From the NCBI GenBank assembly GCA_022842725.1, contig JALHOZ010000015.1:39863-103862 (forward strand): a stretch of 64,000 nucleotides of DNA, in the 5' to 3' direction. The stretch comes from Saprospiraceae bacterium (GTDB lineage: Bacteria; Bacteroidota; Bacteroidia; Chitinophagales; Saprospiraceae). A model generated the notes under the pieces. That model ran no database searches. It was given only the letters and a program-made list of their open reading frames with translations, and had not been told where the DNA came from. A program made the translations under genes and the position numbers. Below, in pieces: positions 9,983 to 18,968 of this stretch (the first letter of the stretch is position 1; every line of letters starts with the position of its first letter).

Positions 9983-10714
9983 ATGACAGCCGTAATCATT
10001 GATGATGAAGTATATTGTTCTGATGTAGTCAGTATTTTATTAACAAAATATTGCCCTGAGGTAGAAATCACGGCTGTTTTTAACGATGTACTGCCGGCAA
10101 AAGAATTCCTTCGTAAAAACCAACCGGATATTGTTTTCCTTGATATTGAAATGCCGCGGTTGAATGGTTTTGATCTGTTACTTCAGTCGGGCAACATAAC
10201 TTCCCGGATAATATTTACGACAGCTTATGACCAATATGCAGTCAAAGCATTCCGGTTTAATGCCGTTGATTACCTGCTTAAACCGATTGATAAAGATGAA
10301 TTGATAGCTGCCGTCAAAAAATCATCCGGAGGTTTGCCCCCTGATAAGATTACGCACCTGCAATATCTTAGTCAGACAAAAGTTCCTGAAAAAATTTTAT
10401 TGCCGATAGGCAATGAAATAGTATTTGTTTTGGTCAGTGACATCATTTGTTGTGAAGCGGACGGCAGTTATTGCAGGATTTATTGTAAAGATATTGAAAA
10501 ACCGTACCTTTTATCCAAAACCTTGCGCGACATAGAAGAATTATTAAACAATCCCGGTTTTTTCAGGCCACATACCTCCTGGCTGGTTCAGGAAACTTAT
10601 ATCAAAAAGCTTATAAAAGGTGACGCTTTGGAGATAATTTTGCCCGGTGATCTCCGTATACCTGTAGCCAGAAGCAAACGTTTGGAAGTAATGGACAGAT
10701 TGACTAAACAGTAA
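9983..10714 (+). CDS. LytR/AlgR-family response regulator (LytTR DNA-binding)
   Basis: This 243-residue protein is the partner of the kinase immediately upstream. The N-terminal receiver domain (about 1-120) has the acidic pocket IIDDE, phosphoacceptor D54 in VFLDIEMP, the conserved T of FTTAYD and K102 in LLKPID. The C-terminal LytTR domain (about 140-240) contains CCEADGSYCRI and FFRPHTSWLVQ, and ends with PVARSKR. LytTR proteins bind direct repeats upstream of their targets. Likely targets are the secreted-protein series upstream or PUL1 downstream, but no binding site was identified. Confidence 0.92.
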   Translation: MTAVIIDDEVYCSDVVSILLTKYCPEVEITAVFNDVLPAKEFLRKNQPDIVFLDIEMPRLNGFDLLLQSGNITSRIIFTTAYDQYAVKAFRFNAVDYLLKPIDKDELIAAVKKSSGGLPPDKITHLQYLSQTKVPEKILLPIGNEIVFVLVSDIICCEADGSYCRIYCKDIEKPYLLSKTLRDIEELLNNPGFFRPHTSWLVQETYIKKLIKGDALEIILPGDLRIPVARSKRLEVMDRLTKQ

Positions 10715-10786
10715 ATGGGTCTGTAAATTCCCTGTTGACATTGCTCCAAAGGGACGATGAGGTCTGTGAGTCAAACCATCAGAATA

Positions 10787-11398
10787 TTATTTTTTTTCCA
10801 TTCGTTCGATAGCTTTCAAAACTTCTTCTCTGTTTTTGGCCGATTTGATAAAGTCGGGGAGTTTTTCGACCATGGTCATTTTAAACCGGTCTGTACTTCT
10901 TTCCCGCAGTTTAGATCCTACATAATCCTTGATTTCCAGCAAATGTTGTAGATTGAATGCCCAAATTTCTTCGCCTTTTACTTCATCAGTATACCAAAGG
11001 GGCAGACCAAAGGCTGGGTCAGATATCCGGCTTGTCTGATATTTCTGATATATTTTGGTCAGATTTTCGCGCACTTTGTTGATGGTGTCACAAGATGAAC
11101 ATCTGATATTTGTATATTTCGGAATCTTTTTGAAAGGTTCTGTTCCAAGATCCAACCAATTTAGACATTCCGAACATTTTGCTTTACCGGAATACACATA
11201 CCTGATCAAACTACTCATTTTTTCAGAAAAAAAACAGGAAGGACAATTCCATTGTGCATTTTTATAATCTAAAAAATGTGGCAGTTGTACTTCTGCTTTA
11301 CCCTCACAATGTGAACACTCCACCGTAAAATTGTCCATAAAATCATACAACCTTTTTGGTTCACCGGTATATCGCATCCATTCAAATTTTACTGCCAA
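10787..11398 (-). CDS. Double zinc-ribbon protein of unknown function
   Basis: This 203-residue cytoplasmic protein has four CxxC pairs: C28/C31, C52/C55, C75/C78 and C100/C103. Their spacing suggests two consecutive zinc ribbons. The C-terminal half has a helical motif, IWAFNLQHLLEIKDYVGSKLRER, which I recall from uncharacterised zinc-ribbon proteins in several bacterial phyla. It has no signal peptide or membrane segment. Its start overlaps by 10 bp the end of a small membrane-protein gene, so the three genes at 10787-12020 probably form one unit. A role in nucleic-acid or protein binding is only a guess. Confidence 0.62.
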   Translation of the reverse strand: MAVKFEWMRYTGEPKRLYDFMDNFTVECSHCEGKAEVQLPHFLDYKNAQWNCPSCFFSEKMSSLIRYVYSGKAKCSECLNWLDLGTEPFKKIPKYTNIRCSSCDTINKVRENLTKIYQKYQTSRISDPAFGLPLWYTDEVKGEEIWAFNLQHLLEIKDYVGSKLRERSTDRFKMTMVEKLPDFIKSAKNREEVLKAIERMEKK

Positions 11399-11712
11399 TG
11401 TATCGGTCCGTTAAAAAAGAACAATCCTATAAATATCCATATGACAGAAAGGACAAACGTACCGAACAGGATACCCACAGCTATCCAAAATTGTTCCGGA
11501 ACAAATCCAAATCTGTAGGATAAATAAAAACCACAACCCATGATAATACTTCCGGCCAGAAATATCATAGCTTCAGAGGTTTTTTTATAAGGGTCAAACA
11601 GATTATAAAAAAAGTTGAAAAAATAAAACAGTGCAATGAGGATGCTGATTCCTGTTGCAAGGTAATAAAACCATTTAGATAAATTTTCCATTATTTTTGT
11701 TTTTAATTCCAT
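11389..11712 (-). CDS. Small membrane protein, three helices
   Basis: The 107-residue frame has membrane segments at about 15-38, 47-66 and 75-98. I do not recognise the family. ATG 11712 overlaps the upstream gene by 10 bp; an alternative ATG at 11691 would give a 100-residue protein without overlap. The helices are rich in Phe and Ile (ILIALFYFFNFFYNLF). It lies between another membrane protein and the double zinc-ribbon protein, with overlaps on both sides, so the three products may act together. Confidence 0.6.
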   Translation of the reverse strand: MELKTKIMENLSKWFYYLATGISILIALFYFFNFFYNLFDPYKKTSEAMIFLAGSIIMGCGFYLSYRFGFVPEQFWIAVGILFGTFVLSVIWIFIGLFFFNGPIHWQ

Positions 11713-12020
11713 TTACCACCTGAAGAAATCACCAGCAAAATAGCCCACAATACATACAGTAATATAGCTGTCACAGGCAAAAAAAACAAGGCTTTAAAAA
11801 TAAAGTGTACAGATGAGCCGGTCCCAAGTTTATAACCTATGAATGTCACGGTGCCAAACACAACAGCACAAATGAGATAGATCATAGGAAGACGAAAAGA
11901 TTCTTCATGTCCTAAACGTGTGTTTGCAAAATATACAAACAGATGCATGATAGCCATATAGCCGGTATATAGTGTAGCACCACCATACATAAGAGAAAGA
12001 ATGGTTTGAAGTACCTTCAT
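11703..12020 (-). CDS. Small membrane protein, three helices
   Basis: This 105-residue protein has hydrophobic segments at about 8-31, 44-64 and 76-97 and a short charged loop (NTRLGHEESFR) between the first two. No family is recognised. It is the first gene of the three-gene minus-strand group at 10787-12020, and its 3' end overlaps the next membrane-protein gene by 10 bp. The similar size and topology of the two membrane proteins may reflect old duplication or a heteromeric complex, but their sequences are not clearly alike. Confidence 0.6.
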   Translation of the reverse strand: MKVLQTILSLMYGGATLYTGYMAIMHLFVYFANTRLGHEESFRLPMIYLICAVVFGTVTFIGYKLGTGSSVHFIFKALFFLPVTAILLYVLWAILLVISSGGKWN

Positions 12021-12113
12021 ATTTTAGGTTTTTAGCGTTTGATTTGCCCGGAAACTCTCCAGGCAAAAGTGATTTATTGTATGAATATCTAAATTTTTCA
12101 TTTTTTGAAAACC

Positions 12114-12686
12114 TTAATCCGGTTCTTTAAGTGAAATATAATCGATCAGCCAATGTCCGTCAATGTTGCTCAATTCGATAATGTATTTCCATTCTTCCCA
12201 TCGGGTATGAACGATTACAACGGCTGATTGGTCATCCATATCAAAAATTTCATAACGAAGGGTGGTTATATGGTTAAGTACTTCTTCGGGTTCCTGCGTG
12301 AGAAGAACCAAATCCATGTCAAAACCTTCCGGAGGTCCTTCATTTTGGATGTTGATTTTAAAATTTTTGGCCTGGTCATCAAAGTACTTTTTCCATAGCC
12401 GAACGTATTCATCGGAGATTAACCCCGAACTTTTTAATTCTTTCAAAAATTGTTTACAATGGTTAGTATCAACCTGATAATGCCCGGAATCATCTGTGTA
12501 GGTCAGGCTGTATTGGTACAACCGGAAATAATTGTCTTTATACCATGTCAAAAATCCTTCAATGGATTGAATGATATGTTTCGGGACTGTGGTATCTGTT
12601 GTTTCATTTTTTGAATGTGCTATCTGAGACAGGGCAGGAAGCTGTAAAACGAAAAACGAAAAAAAAATGACCGGAAAAAACTTCAT
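12114..12686 (-). CDS. Secreted DUF3828-like protein
   Basis: This 190-residue protein has a signal peptide (MKFFPVIFFSFFVLQLPALSQ). The mature domain contains 'IEGFLTWYKDN' near its start and ends with IIELSNIDGHWLIDYISL. This pattern, a helical F-x-x-W-Y start and a terminal beta strand with W-x-I, resembles DUF3828/NTF2-like secreted proteins. There is no lipobox. It lies 93 bp upstream of the three-gene zinc-ribbon/membrane group on the same strand and may be read separately. Function unknown. Confidence 0.58.
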   Translation of the reverse strand: MKFFPVIFFSFFVLQLPALSQIAHSKNETTDTTVPKHIIQSIEGFLTWYKDNYFRLYQYSLTYTDDSGHYQVDTNHCKQFLKELKSSGLISDEYVRLWKKYFDDQAKNFKINIQNEGPPEGFDMDLVLLTQEPEEVLNHITTLRYEIFDMDDQSAVVIVHTRWEEWKYIIELSNIDGHWLIDYISLKEPD

Positions 12687-12704
12687 GATTTATTAAATAT
12701 GCCT

Positions 12705-12712
12705 CAAAGGTA
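12705..12712 (-). promoter_or_regulatory. Possible -7 element for the secreted DUF3828-like gene
   Basis: The minus strand reads TACCTTTG here, matching TAnnTTTG, 18 bp upstream of the start codon at 12686. No TTG at the usual distance is evident, so the promoter is incomplete. Confidence 0.35.
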
Positions 12713-13311
12713 GCGTTGTCTGGCAAATGTTGAAAATGATTCAACATGAAGCGTGTGATAATGGCTTTTAACAGTATGTTTTTTGATTTATAGTGTTGCG
12801 AGATGAGCGTTATCTGCAACCAGATTCGGGTTCATTTGTAAATAGTTAATATTCCTTCAGCCACTGCAAATACCTTCAGAGGATTTTGAAAATTGAGTTT
12901 TTGTATCTTATTTCATTACTCAGGAAACTTAAAACATTCATGATAAACCTTATGGATGGTATCAATGTATTTTGATGGTTGGCCTATATTGTAATTTTTG
13001 TAAACTGATTTTCGCTCCTAAAAAGATTTTTTGTATTGTGTATATACCCATGAACTGATTTTATCAAATTCTCATTTTTTATATCCCCGATAAAAAGATG
13101 TAGTCTATCATTTTTCAGGTCCAAATCACAAAATGAAGTAGCAATCCCAATATCACCGTTGTAATATACAACCTAACGTATTGAAAATATTTGACTTGTG
13201 GCTTGTAAGGATTTTTTTTGGTAAACCTACCGGAACATATTCGTAAAAGGTTGCAGTAACTCCTGATGATGAAATATTTTAACGTGATGTAGTATTGATG
13301 TAGTTAAATTA

Positions 13312-13342
13312 TTGTTAACAATTTGATAATAATGTAGCTTTG
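13312..13342 (+). promoter_or_regulatory. PUL1 promoter (TTG-N20-TAGCTTTG)
   Basis: A TTG at 13312-13314 is followed after 20 bp by TAGCTTTG (13335-13342). This fits the Bacteroidota primary-sigma consensus (TTTG/TTG, 19-21 bp, TAnnTTTG). Transcription would begin near 13349, leaving a leader of about 60 nt before the ATG at 13410. The palindrome TGTTAACA overlaps the -33 element. Confidence 0.65.
13313..13320. promoter_or_regulatory. Palindrome TGTTAACA at the PUL1 promoter
   Basis: The 8-bp self-complementary sequence TGTTAACA overlaps the -33 element and ends 14 bp before the -7 element. The same octamer occurs upstream of the PUL2 susC -7 element (48424-48431). It is a possible regulator half-site; the octamer could also recur by chance in AT-rich DNA. 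Confidence 0.3.
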
Positions 13343-13409
13343 ACCTTTCTTAAGTGGCCTTTGGGGTCATGTTCATTTAACCATTACCTTATAAACAAAA
13401 ACATTTGAT

Positions 13410-15794
13410 ATGATCAGATTCATGTACACTTTATTTTTTACTTGTCTTATGACATCGTTGTTTTCTCAAAATGTGATCGCAGATTTTGAAACAGCGCAAA
13501 CGTCTCTGACTTTCCAATATTTTGGAAGTAGTCTGGAGCCACAACTGACAACAGTTGAGGATAATCCCAATACGGTAGGGAATCCATCAACAAAAGTCAT
13601 GAAATATGTAAAGGCTGCAAACTCACAGACATGGGCCGGAGCTTTTGCCAACCCGGCGATTGCAACACCGATTGATGCCAATGTCATTGGTAAAATTTGT
13701 GTGGATGTTCACATGGACAGAATTGGTAATTTTTCATTAAAATTGGAAAAAAATGGTGGTTCTGACCCTGACAATTATTTGCAGACCGTAGCAAATACCA
13801 AAATCAATGAGTGGGAAACCCTTTGTTTTGATTTGTCACTCAACTCTTTGGAAGGAAATATGACGCCGGGCACGGGCAAAATATTTCCCGGATTTGTGAT
13901 CTTCCCAGACTTCAATACTGTGTATACGGAAGATGTGACATATTATTTCGATAATTTTTTGTCATTTGCAAAAGAACCCAAAAAAGTTGTTTTACTTGAT
14001 TTCGAAACAACAGAAACAGGTACAGATTTTCAATATTTCGGAAGTAGTCTGGAGCCTCAAAAGACGACAGTTATTGACAATCCTGACGCGTCAGGCGTTA
14101 ATACTTCGGCTAAAGTAATTCAATACATCAAAGCTGCCAACGCACAAACATGGGCAGGTGGTTTTGCCAATCCTCCGATCAAAACTCCTATTGACGGAAA
14201 TATCGTAACACATGTTTGTGTGGATGTCTGGATGGATCATATCGGCAATCTGACGCTTAAGCTCGAGAAAAATGGCGGAAACGATCCTGATAATTATATC
14301 AATACGATCGCCAATACCAAAGTTAATGAATGGGAAACCCTTTGTTTTGACTTGTCTGTACCTTCTTTTGAAGGTAATATGACACCCGGCACAGGAAAAG
14401 TATTCCCGGGATTGGTTATTTTCCCTGATTTCGGAACTCCGGGAGGAACAGAAGATGAAACGTATTATATAGACAATTTTGTATTGGTTCAGGCAGAAGA
14501 AGGTGCACCTAAACCGGTAGCTTTCCAGGTTGATATGAATGGATACAGTGGTTCATTTACCACCGTTTATGTAAGTGGAACATTTAATAACTGGTCAGGC
14601 GACAGCAATCCTTTGTCTGACGCAAACGGTGACGGTATCTGGGAAGGTGAAGTTCTTTTGGACAACGGTGCTTATGAATTTAAGTTTACCCTTGACAATT
14701 GGACAGGACAAGAACAATTTCGCATCACTGATGAATGTGTTACAGTAGATCCGTCAGGACAATTTTTTAACAGAAGTCTCCTGGTAAGTGGTGAAGATAC
14801 TTATGGTCCGGTATGTTTTAACTCTTGTTATGCATGTGGTGATGAGGTATTGATTACGTTTAATCTGGGTATAGGCGGACAAAACGTTCCGGATACATCC
14901 GGAGTATATCTTGCGGGAGGAGCACAATTTGGTGCACCGGGAGGAAGATATGAAATGGTCGATGCTGATGGTGATAATGTATATACCATTTCTATAAGAA
15001 GAGGAAAAGGATATTCTACCTATTATACATTTACAAATGGTAATTGCCCTGATTTTTCTTGTAAAGAAGTTATTGGAGGACAGCCTTGTGCGAGACCTGA
15101 AAATTTTAATGACAGATTTTTAGAGGCCGTTACCGGAAATGTTACCATCAACACTTGTTACGGCGAATGTACAGACAATACAGATTGCGGCCCTTCTTCT
15201 CCGAAAGGAAAAGCAACTTTCAGGGTTGATATGAAAAATCAGACAGTCACAGGTAATGTATATATAGCAGGTCAACTGATCAACAACTGGTCACCTACAG
15301 CAACTCCGATGTCAGACGCAAACGGAGATGGCATTTATGAATACACCATGGAATTACCTGAAGGTAATGTTGAATATAAATTTATCAATGGTGAAGATTG
15401 GGAAACTTTAGAAAATGGTTCTCCTTGTACCATTACAGACCCTTCCGGTCAGTTTACCAACAGACTTTTGGTAATGGGAACACAGGATACAACATTGGCT
15501 GTGTATCGTTTCGGAACCTGTGAAATAGTTTCTTCAGTGAAAGATGCTATCGCTGATGATATGTGGGATGTAGCTCCAACCTTAGCTGACCAGTATATCA
15601 ATGTCAGATGGACAAATCTGGATGTAAAAGAAATTACCATTTTGAATCTTCAGGGTCAAAGGGTAAAAACATATGCTGCCGGTTTGGGTCAAAATGCTAA
15701 AACCCTTGATGTATTGGATATGACTCAGGGAATGTATTTTGTATCCATCCTCACAAATGACGGACGTCAGGCAACAAGAAAATTTGTCAAATAA
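13410..15794 (+). CDS. T9SS-anchored multi-domain glycan-binding protein
   Basis: This 794-residue protein has a signal peptide (to about residue 20). Two tandem copies of a beta-sandwich module follow (about 22-185 and 195-370), sharing long identical stretches such as QYFGSSLEPQ and EGNMTPGTGK. Next come E-set/CBM20- or CBM48-like glycan-binding domains at about 372-470 (VYVSGTFNNWSGDSNPLSDA) and about 608-705 (VYIAGQLINNWSPTATPMSD), with a related module between them. The C-terminus (about 720-794) is a type A T9SS sorting domain (ITILNLQGQRVKTY). There is no catalytic domain. It is the first PUL1 gene and probably captures glycan at the cell surface. Confidence 0.82.
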   Translation: MIRFMYTLFFTCLMTSLFSQNVIADFETAQTSLTFQYFGSSLEPQLTTVEDNPNTVGNPSTKVMKYVKAANSQTWAGAFANPAIATPIDANVIGKICVDVHMDRIGNFSLKLEKNGGSDPDNYLQTVANTKINEWETLCFDLSLNSLEGNMTPGTGKIFPGFVIFPDFNTVYTEDVTYYFDNFLSFAKEPKKVVLLDFETTETGTDFQYFGSSLEPQKTTVIDNPDASGVNTSAKVIQYIKAANAQTWAGGFANPPIKTPIDGNIVTHVCVDVWMDHIGNLTLKLEKNGGNDPDNYINTIANTKVNEWETLCFDLSVPSFEGNMTPGTGKVFPGLVIFPDFGTPGGTEDETYYIDNFVLVQAEEGAPKPVAFQVDMNGYSGSFTTVYVSGTFNNWSGDSNPLSDANGDGIWEGEVLLDNGAYEFKFTLDNWTGQEQFRITDECVTVDPSGQFFNRSLLVSGEDTYGPVCFNSCYACGDEVLITFNLGIGGQNVPDTSGVYLAGGAQFGAPGGRYEMVDADGDNVYTISIRRGKGYSTYYTFTNGNCPDFSCKEVIGGQPCARPENFNDRFLEAVTGNVTINTCYGECTDNTDCGPSSPKGKATFRVDMKNQTVTGNVYIAGQLINNWSPTATPMSDANGDGIYEYTMELPEGNVEYKFINGEDWETLENGSPCTITDPSGQFTNRLLVMGTQDTTLAVYRFGTCEIVSSVKDAIADDMWDVAPTLADQYINVRWTNLDVKEITILNLQGQRVKTYAAGLGQNAKTLDVLDMTQGMYFVSILTNDGRQATRKFVK

Positions 15795-15808
15795 CAACCC
15801 GCACAACT

Positions 15809-15842
15809 ATCTATCGACCAAAGTTTTTTTTGGTCGATAGAT
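15809..15842 (+). terminator. 14-bp hairpin with T-rich tail between the PUL1 binding protein and susC
   Basis: The arms ATCTATCGACCAAA (15809-15822) and TTTGGTCGATAGAT (15829-15842) are perfectly complementary around a 6-nt loop, followed by TTTTCTTTT. It starts 14 bp after the stop codon and ends 31 bp before the susC ATG. It could terminate part of the transcription or stabilise the upstream mRNA. No separate susC promoter fits in the remaining space. Confidence 0.75.
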
Positions 15843-15873
15843 TTTTCTTTTCACTTTACTAAAAACAAAACCA

Positions 15874-18800
15874 ATGAATAAATGGATTTTATTGGCGGGG
15901 ATGTTATTGCTTCCGCTGACAGCTTTCCTTCAAACCATAACAGGACTCGTTAAAGACGGTGCCAACAATGAAGCACTGATCGGGGTTAATGTAGTAGAAA
16001 AAGGTACTTCCAACGGTACCATCACCGATATAGACGGCAAATTTGAATTGGCACTTACAACACAGAATGCAACACTGGTATTTTCTTATATCGGTTATCA
16101 GGACACAGAATGGTTGGTCAATAACCAGACAGAATGTATGATATCAATGAATACATCTGCTGCTTTTTTGGATGAAATAGTGGTAGTAGGTTACGGGGTG
16201 CAAAAAAAATCCGTTGTCACAGGAGCGATATCAAAACTAAAAAGCGAAGACCTCGAAGATATGCAGGTGGCCCGATTGGAAAGTGCTTTACAAGGCAGAA
16301 CTTCCGGAGTAAGGGTAACCCAAAACTCAGGACAACCGGGATCTGCAGCCGTAGTCCGGGTAAGAGGAACAACCACATTGGGTAATTCTGACCCTTTATA
16401 CGTGGTGGATGGTATCATCATCAGCGGTGGTATCGATTACCTTAATCAGGGAGACATCGAATCCATCGAAGTATTAAAAGATGCTGCATCTGCCTCTATA
16501 TACGGAACAAGAGGTGCCAACGGGGTTATTCTCGTTACGACCAAAAAAGGAAAAAAAGGAGGTATGAAGGTCAATTACAGCGGCTTCTACGGGACACAAA
16601 GACCCTGGAGGAAGCTGGCTTTATTGGATGCCACAGAATATGCCACTTTGATGAATGAAGCAAGTCTGGCAGCCGGTCAGGGTGTTATTTTTGACAATCC
16701 GCGCTCTTTTGGTGCGGGCACAGACTGGCAGGATGCGGTATTCAGATATGATGCACCGATTCAACAACATGAATTAAGTATATCCGGGGGTAATGAAAAA
16801 TCCACCTATTTTGCTTCATTTGCCTTGTTGGATCAGGATGGAATCGTTTCTGCGGCTCAATCCAATTACAAAAGATATACAGCGCGTTTTAACTCAGAAC
16901 ATAAAGTTTCTAAAAGATTTACTTTCGGAAATACCGTAGCTTATACCCGTGTGGATGGCCAGGGCATTGCTGAAAATACGGAATTTGGTTCACCGTTAGG
17001 TCGTGCAGTCAACCTTGATCCGATCACACCATTGTATGAAACCAATCCCGATGTTCTCAATTCTACCGTATTTACAAATTTTCCGGTTGTAAGAGATGAA
17101 AACGGTGTTTTTGGTATTTCCAATTATGTGACTTCAGAAATCTTAAATCCTGTAGCAGCTTTAAAGGTCCAACAAGGCAACGGCTGGAGTGATAAAGTTG
17201 TCTCCAACGTATTTGGTGAATTTGAAATTTTTAAAGGATTAAAATACCGGGCAAGCGCAGGTGGTGACCTGGCATTTTATGGCGGAAGGAATTTTACCCC
17301 AATTTTTTACCTGAATGCAGCCAACAGAAATGATATCACCCGATTCAACAGAACCCAAAACAAAGGACTTCACTGGATCATTGAAAATCAGTTGATTTAT
17401 CAAAACAGATTCGGAGACCACGATGTTACTTTTTTGATTGGTGCTTCCAGAGACCGGGCTTTCGGTGAAGGTATCGGAGGTACAATTTCAAACATTCCGG
17501 TGGACAATATTGAAGACGCTTCTTTATTGTTTGCAACACCTGTCGAAACACAGGCTTTCTACGGATTTGAATACGATTCAAGAGTTGCTTCCACGTATTC
17601 GAGATTAAATTATAATTACAAAGAAAAATATATCATCTCAGGTGTATTGAGAAGAGATGGTTCTTCAAAATTCGGTAAAAATAACCTCTATGGAACTTTT
17701 CCTTCTGTTTCAGCAGGTTGGGTGATTTCTGAAGAATCTTTTATTCCTACAAACAAAAACATCAATTTCCTCAAACTTCGTGCTTCGTGGGGTCTCAACG
17801 GAAACGACAGAATCGGTGATTTCCTGTTTATTCCGACGGTGACCACAGGAAGTAATTACACTTTTGGTGCTGACAACAATCTGACCATCGGTGCCACACC
17901 ACTGATTCTTGCCAATCCTGACCTGAGATGGGAAGAAACCAGTCAGTTGAATATTGGTTTGGACATGGTTTTATTCAAAAATGTAAAGCTGACAGCTGAA
18001 TACTTTTTGAAAAAAACAGACGGTATCCTGCAAACGTTCAGAATTCCTGATTTTGTTGGTTTTCAATCACCTATCGGCAACATCGGTAAAATTGAAAATG
18101 AAGGATTCGAGCTCGAATTGGGTTACAGTAAAAGTGTTAATGGCTGGAATTTTGATTTTTCAGGAAATATTTCCTACAATGATAATATCGTGACTTTTAT
18201 TGCTCCGGATCGGGATTTCAATCCGGGGCAATTTTTTTCACCGCAGGGACTTGAGATCACACGGACTTCTGTAGGTCAGCCGGTAGGATATTTTTTCGGA
18301 TATAAATCTAATGGTTTGTTTCAGAATCAGGCAGAGGTTGATGCTTATACCAATGCAGACGGACAGAAACTGCAGCCGAATGCAGCACCGGGAGATATTC
18401 GTTTTGTAGACCACAATGGCGACGGTGTCATTGATGCGGATGACAGAACCAACATCGGAGATCCTACGCCGGAATGGACATACGGAACCAATTTGAGGGT
18501 TGATTACAAAAATTTTGACCTGAACATTTTCGGACAAGGCGTATTTGGCAATGATGTGTACCGAGCAACCCGACGTTTTGACCTGCAAATGGCAAATCTT
18601 ACAGCTGATGCATTGGGAAGATGGACCGGAGAAGGAACTTCACAACATTATCCGCGTTTGGTCATGAATGATCCGAATATGAATTTCAGCCGTAGTTCTG
18701 ATTTTTATGTAGAATCAGGAGCTTTTTTCAGAATTAAAAACATTCAGTTGGGTTATACGTTACCGGAAAAATGGGCAAAAGTTCTTTCTTTAGGAAAAAC

Positions 18801-18948
18801 CAGATTTTACGGAACGATCAACAATGCGCTGACGTTTACCAAATATAGTGGTTTTGATCCTGAAATCGGTGCCGGTAATGGTGTCGACAGAGGAATTTAC
18901 CCTCAGGCAAGGTCTTTCATTTTTGGTGTTAATGTGACCTTTTTGTAA
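15874..18948 (+). CDS. susC: SusC/RagA-family TonB-linked outer-membrane transporter (PUL1)
   Basis: This 1024-residue protein has a signal peptide (to about residue 20), a CarboxypepD_reg-like domain (about 21-100; ITGLVKDGANNEALIGVNV), the TonB-box region (DEIVVVGYGVQKK), a plug domain with the typical SIYGTRGANGVILVTTKKG, and a beta-barrel ending in FIFGVNVTFL. The terminal aromatic residue suits outer-membrane assembly. Length is normal for the family. It imports oligosaccharides using TonB energy, working with the SusD lipoprotein encoded 20 bp downstream. Given the GH16 genes in the same locus, a beta-glucan oligosaccharide is the likely substrate. Confidence 0.95.
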   Translation: MNKWILLAGMLLLPLTAFLQTITGLVKDGANNEALIGVNVVEKGTSNGTITDIDGKFELALTTQNATLVFSYIGYQDTEWLVNNQTECMISMNTSAAFLDEIVVVGYGVQKKSVVTGAISKLKSEDLEDMQVARLESALQGRTSGVRVTQNSGQPGSAAVVRVRGTTTLGNSDPLYVVDGIIISGGIDYLNQGDIESIEVLKDAASASIYGTRGANGVILVTTKKGKKGGMKVNYSGFYGTQRPWRKLALLDATEYATLMNEASLAAGQGVIFDNPRSFGAGTDWQDAVFRYDAPIQQHELSISGGNEKSTYFASFALLDQDGIVSAAQSNYKRYTARFNSEHKVSKRFTFGNTVAYTRVDGQGIAENTEFGSPLGRAVNLDPITPLYETNPDVLNSTVFTNFPVVRDENGVFGISNYVTSEILNPVAALKVQQGNGWSDKVVSNVFGEFEIFKGLKYRASAGGDLAFYGGRNFTPIFYLNAANRNDITRFNRTQNKGLHWIIENQLIYQNRFGDHDVTFLIGASRDRAFGEGIGGTISNIPVDNIEDASLLFATPVETQAFYGFEYDSRVASTYSRLNYNYKEKYIISGVLRRDGSSKFGKNNLYGTFPSVSAGWVISEESFIPTNKNINFLKLRASWGLNGNDRIGDFLFIPTVTTGSNYTFGADNNLTIGATPLILANPDLRWEETSQLNIGLDMVLFKNVKLTAEYFLKKTDGILQTFRIPDFVGFQSPIGNIGKIENEGFELELGYSKSVNGWNFDFSGNISYNDNIVTFIAPDRDFNPGQFFSPQGLEITRTSVGQPVGYFFGYKSNGLFQNQAEVDAYTNADGQKLQPNAAPGDIRFVDHNGDGVIDADDRTNIGDPTPEWTYGTNLRVDYKNFDLNIFGQGVFGNDVYRATRRFDLQMANLTADALGRWTGEGTSQHYPRLVMNDPNMNFSRSSDFYVESGAFFRIKNIQLGYTLPEKWAKVLSLGKTRFYGTINNALTFTKYSGFDPEIGAGNGVDRGIYPQARSFIFGVNVTFL

Positions 18949-18968
18949 ATCAATTCAAATATTAAAAA

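Larger units (their letters stand above)
12687..13409. other. 723-bp intergenic region upstream of PUL1
   Basis: This AT-rich region separates the minus-strand secreted gene from PUL1. I find no credible coding frame and no RNA gene. The last 100 bp hold a good promoter (13312-13342) and the palindrome TGTTAACA. The rest (about 12830-13260) shows no recognisable structure. It is the longest non-coding stretch in the window and could hold regulator-binding sites for PUL1. Confidence 0.7.

Noticed and set aside
12043..12067. Imperfect hairpin TTTGCC...GGCAAA between minus-strand genes
   Set aside because: The stem is short with a mismatch and no T tract follows on the minus strand, so I do not call a terminator.
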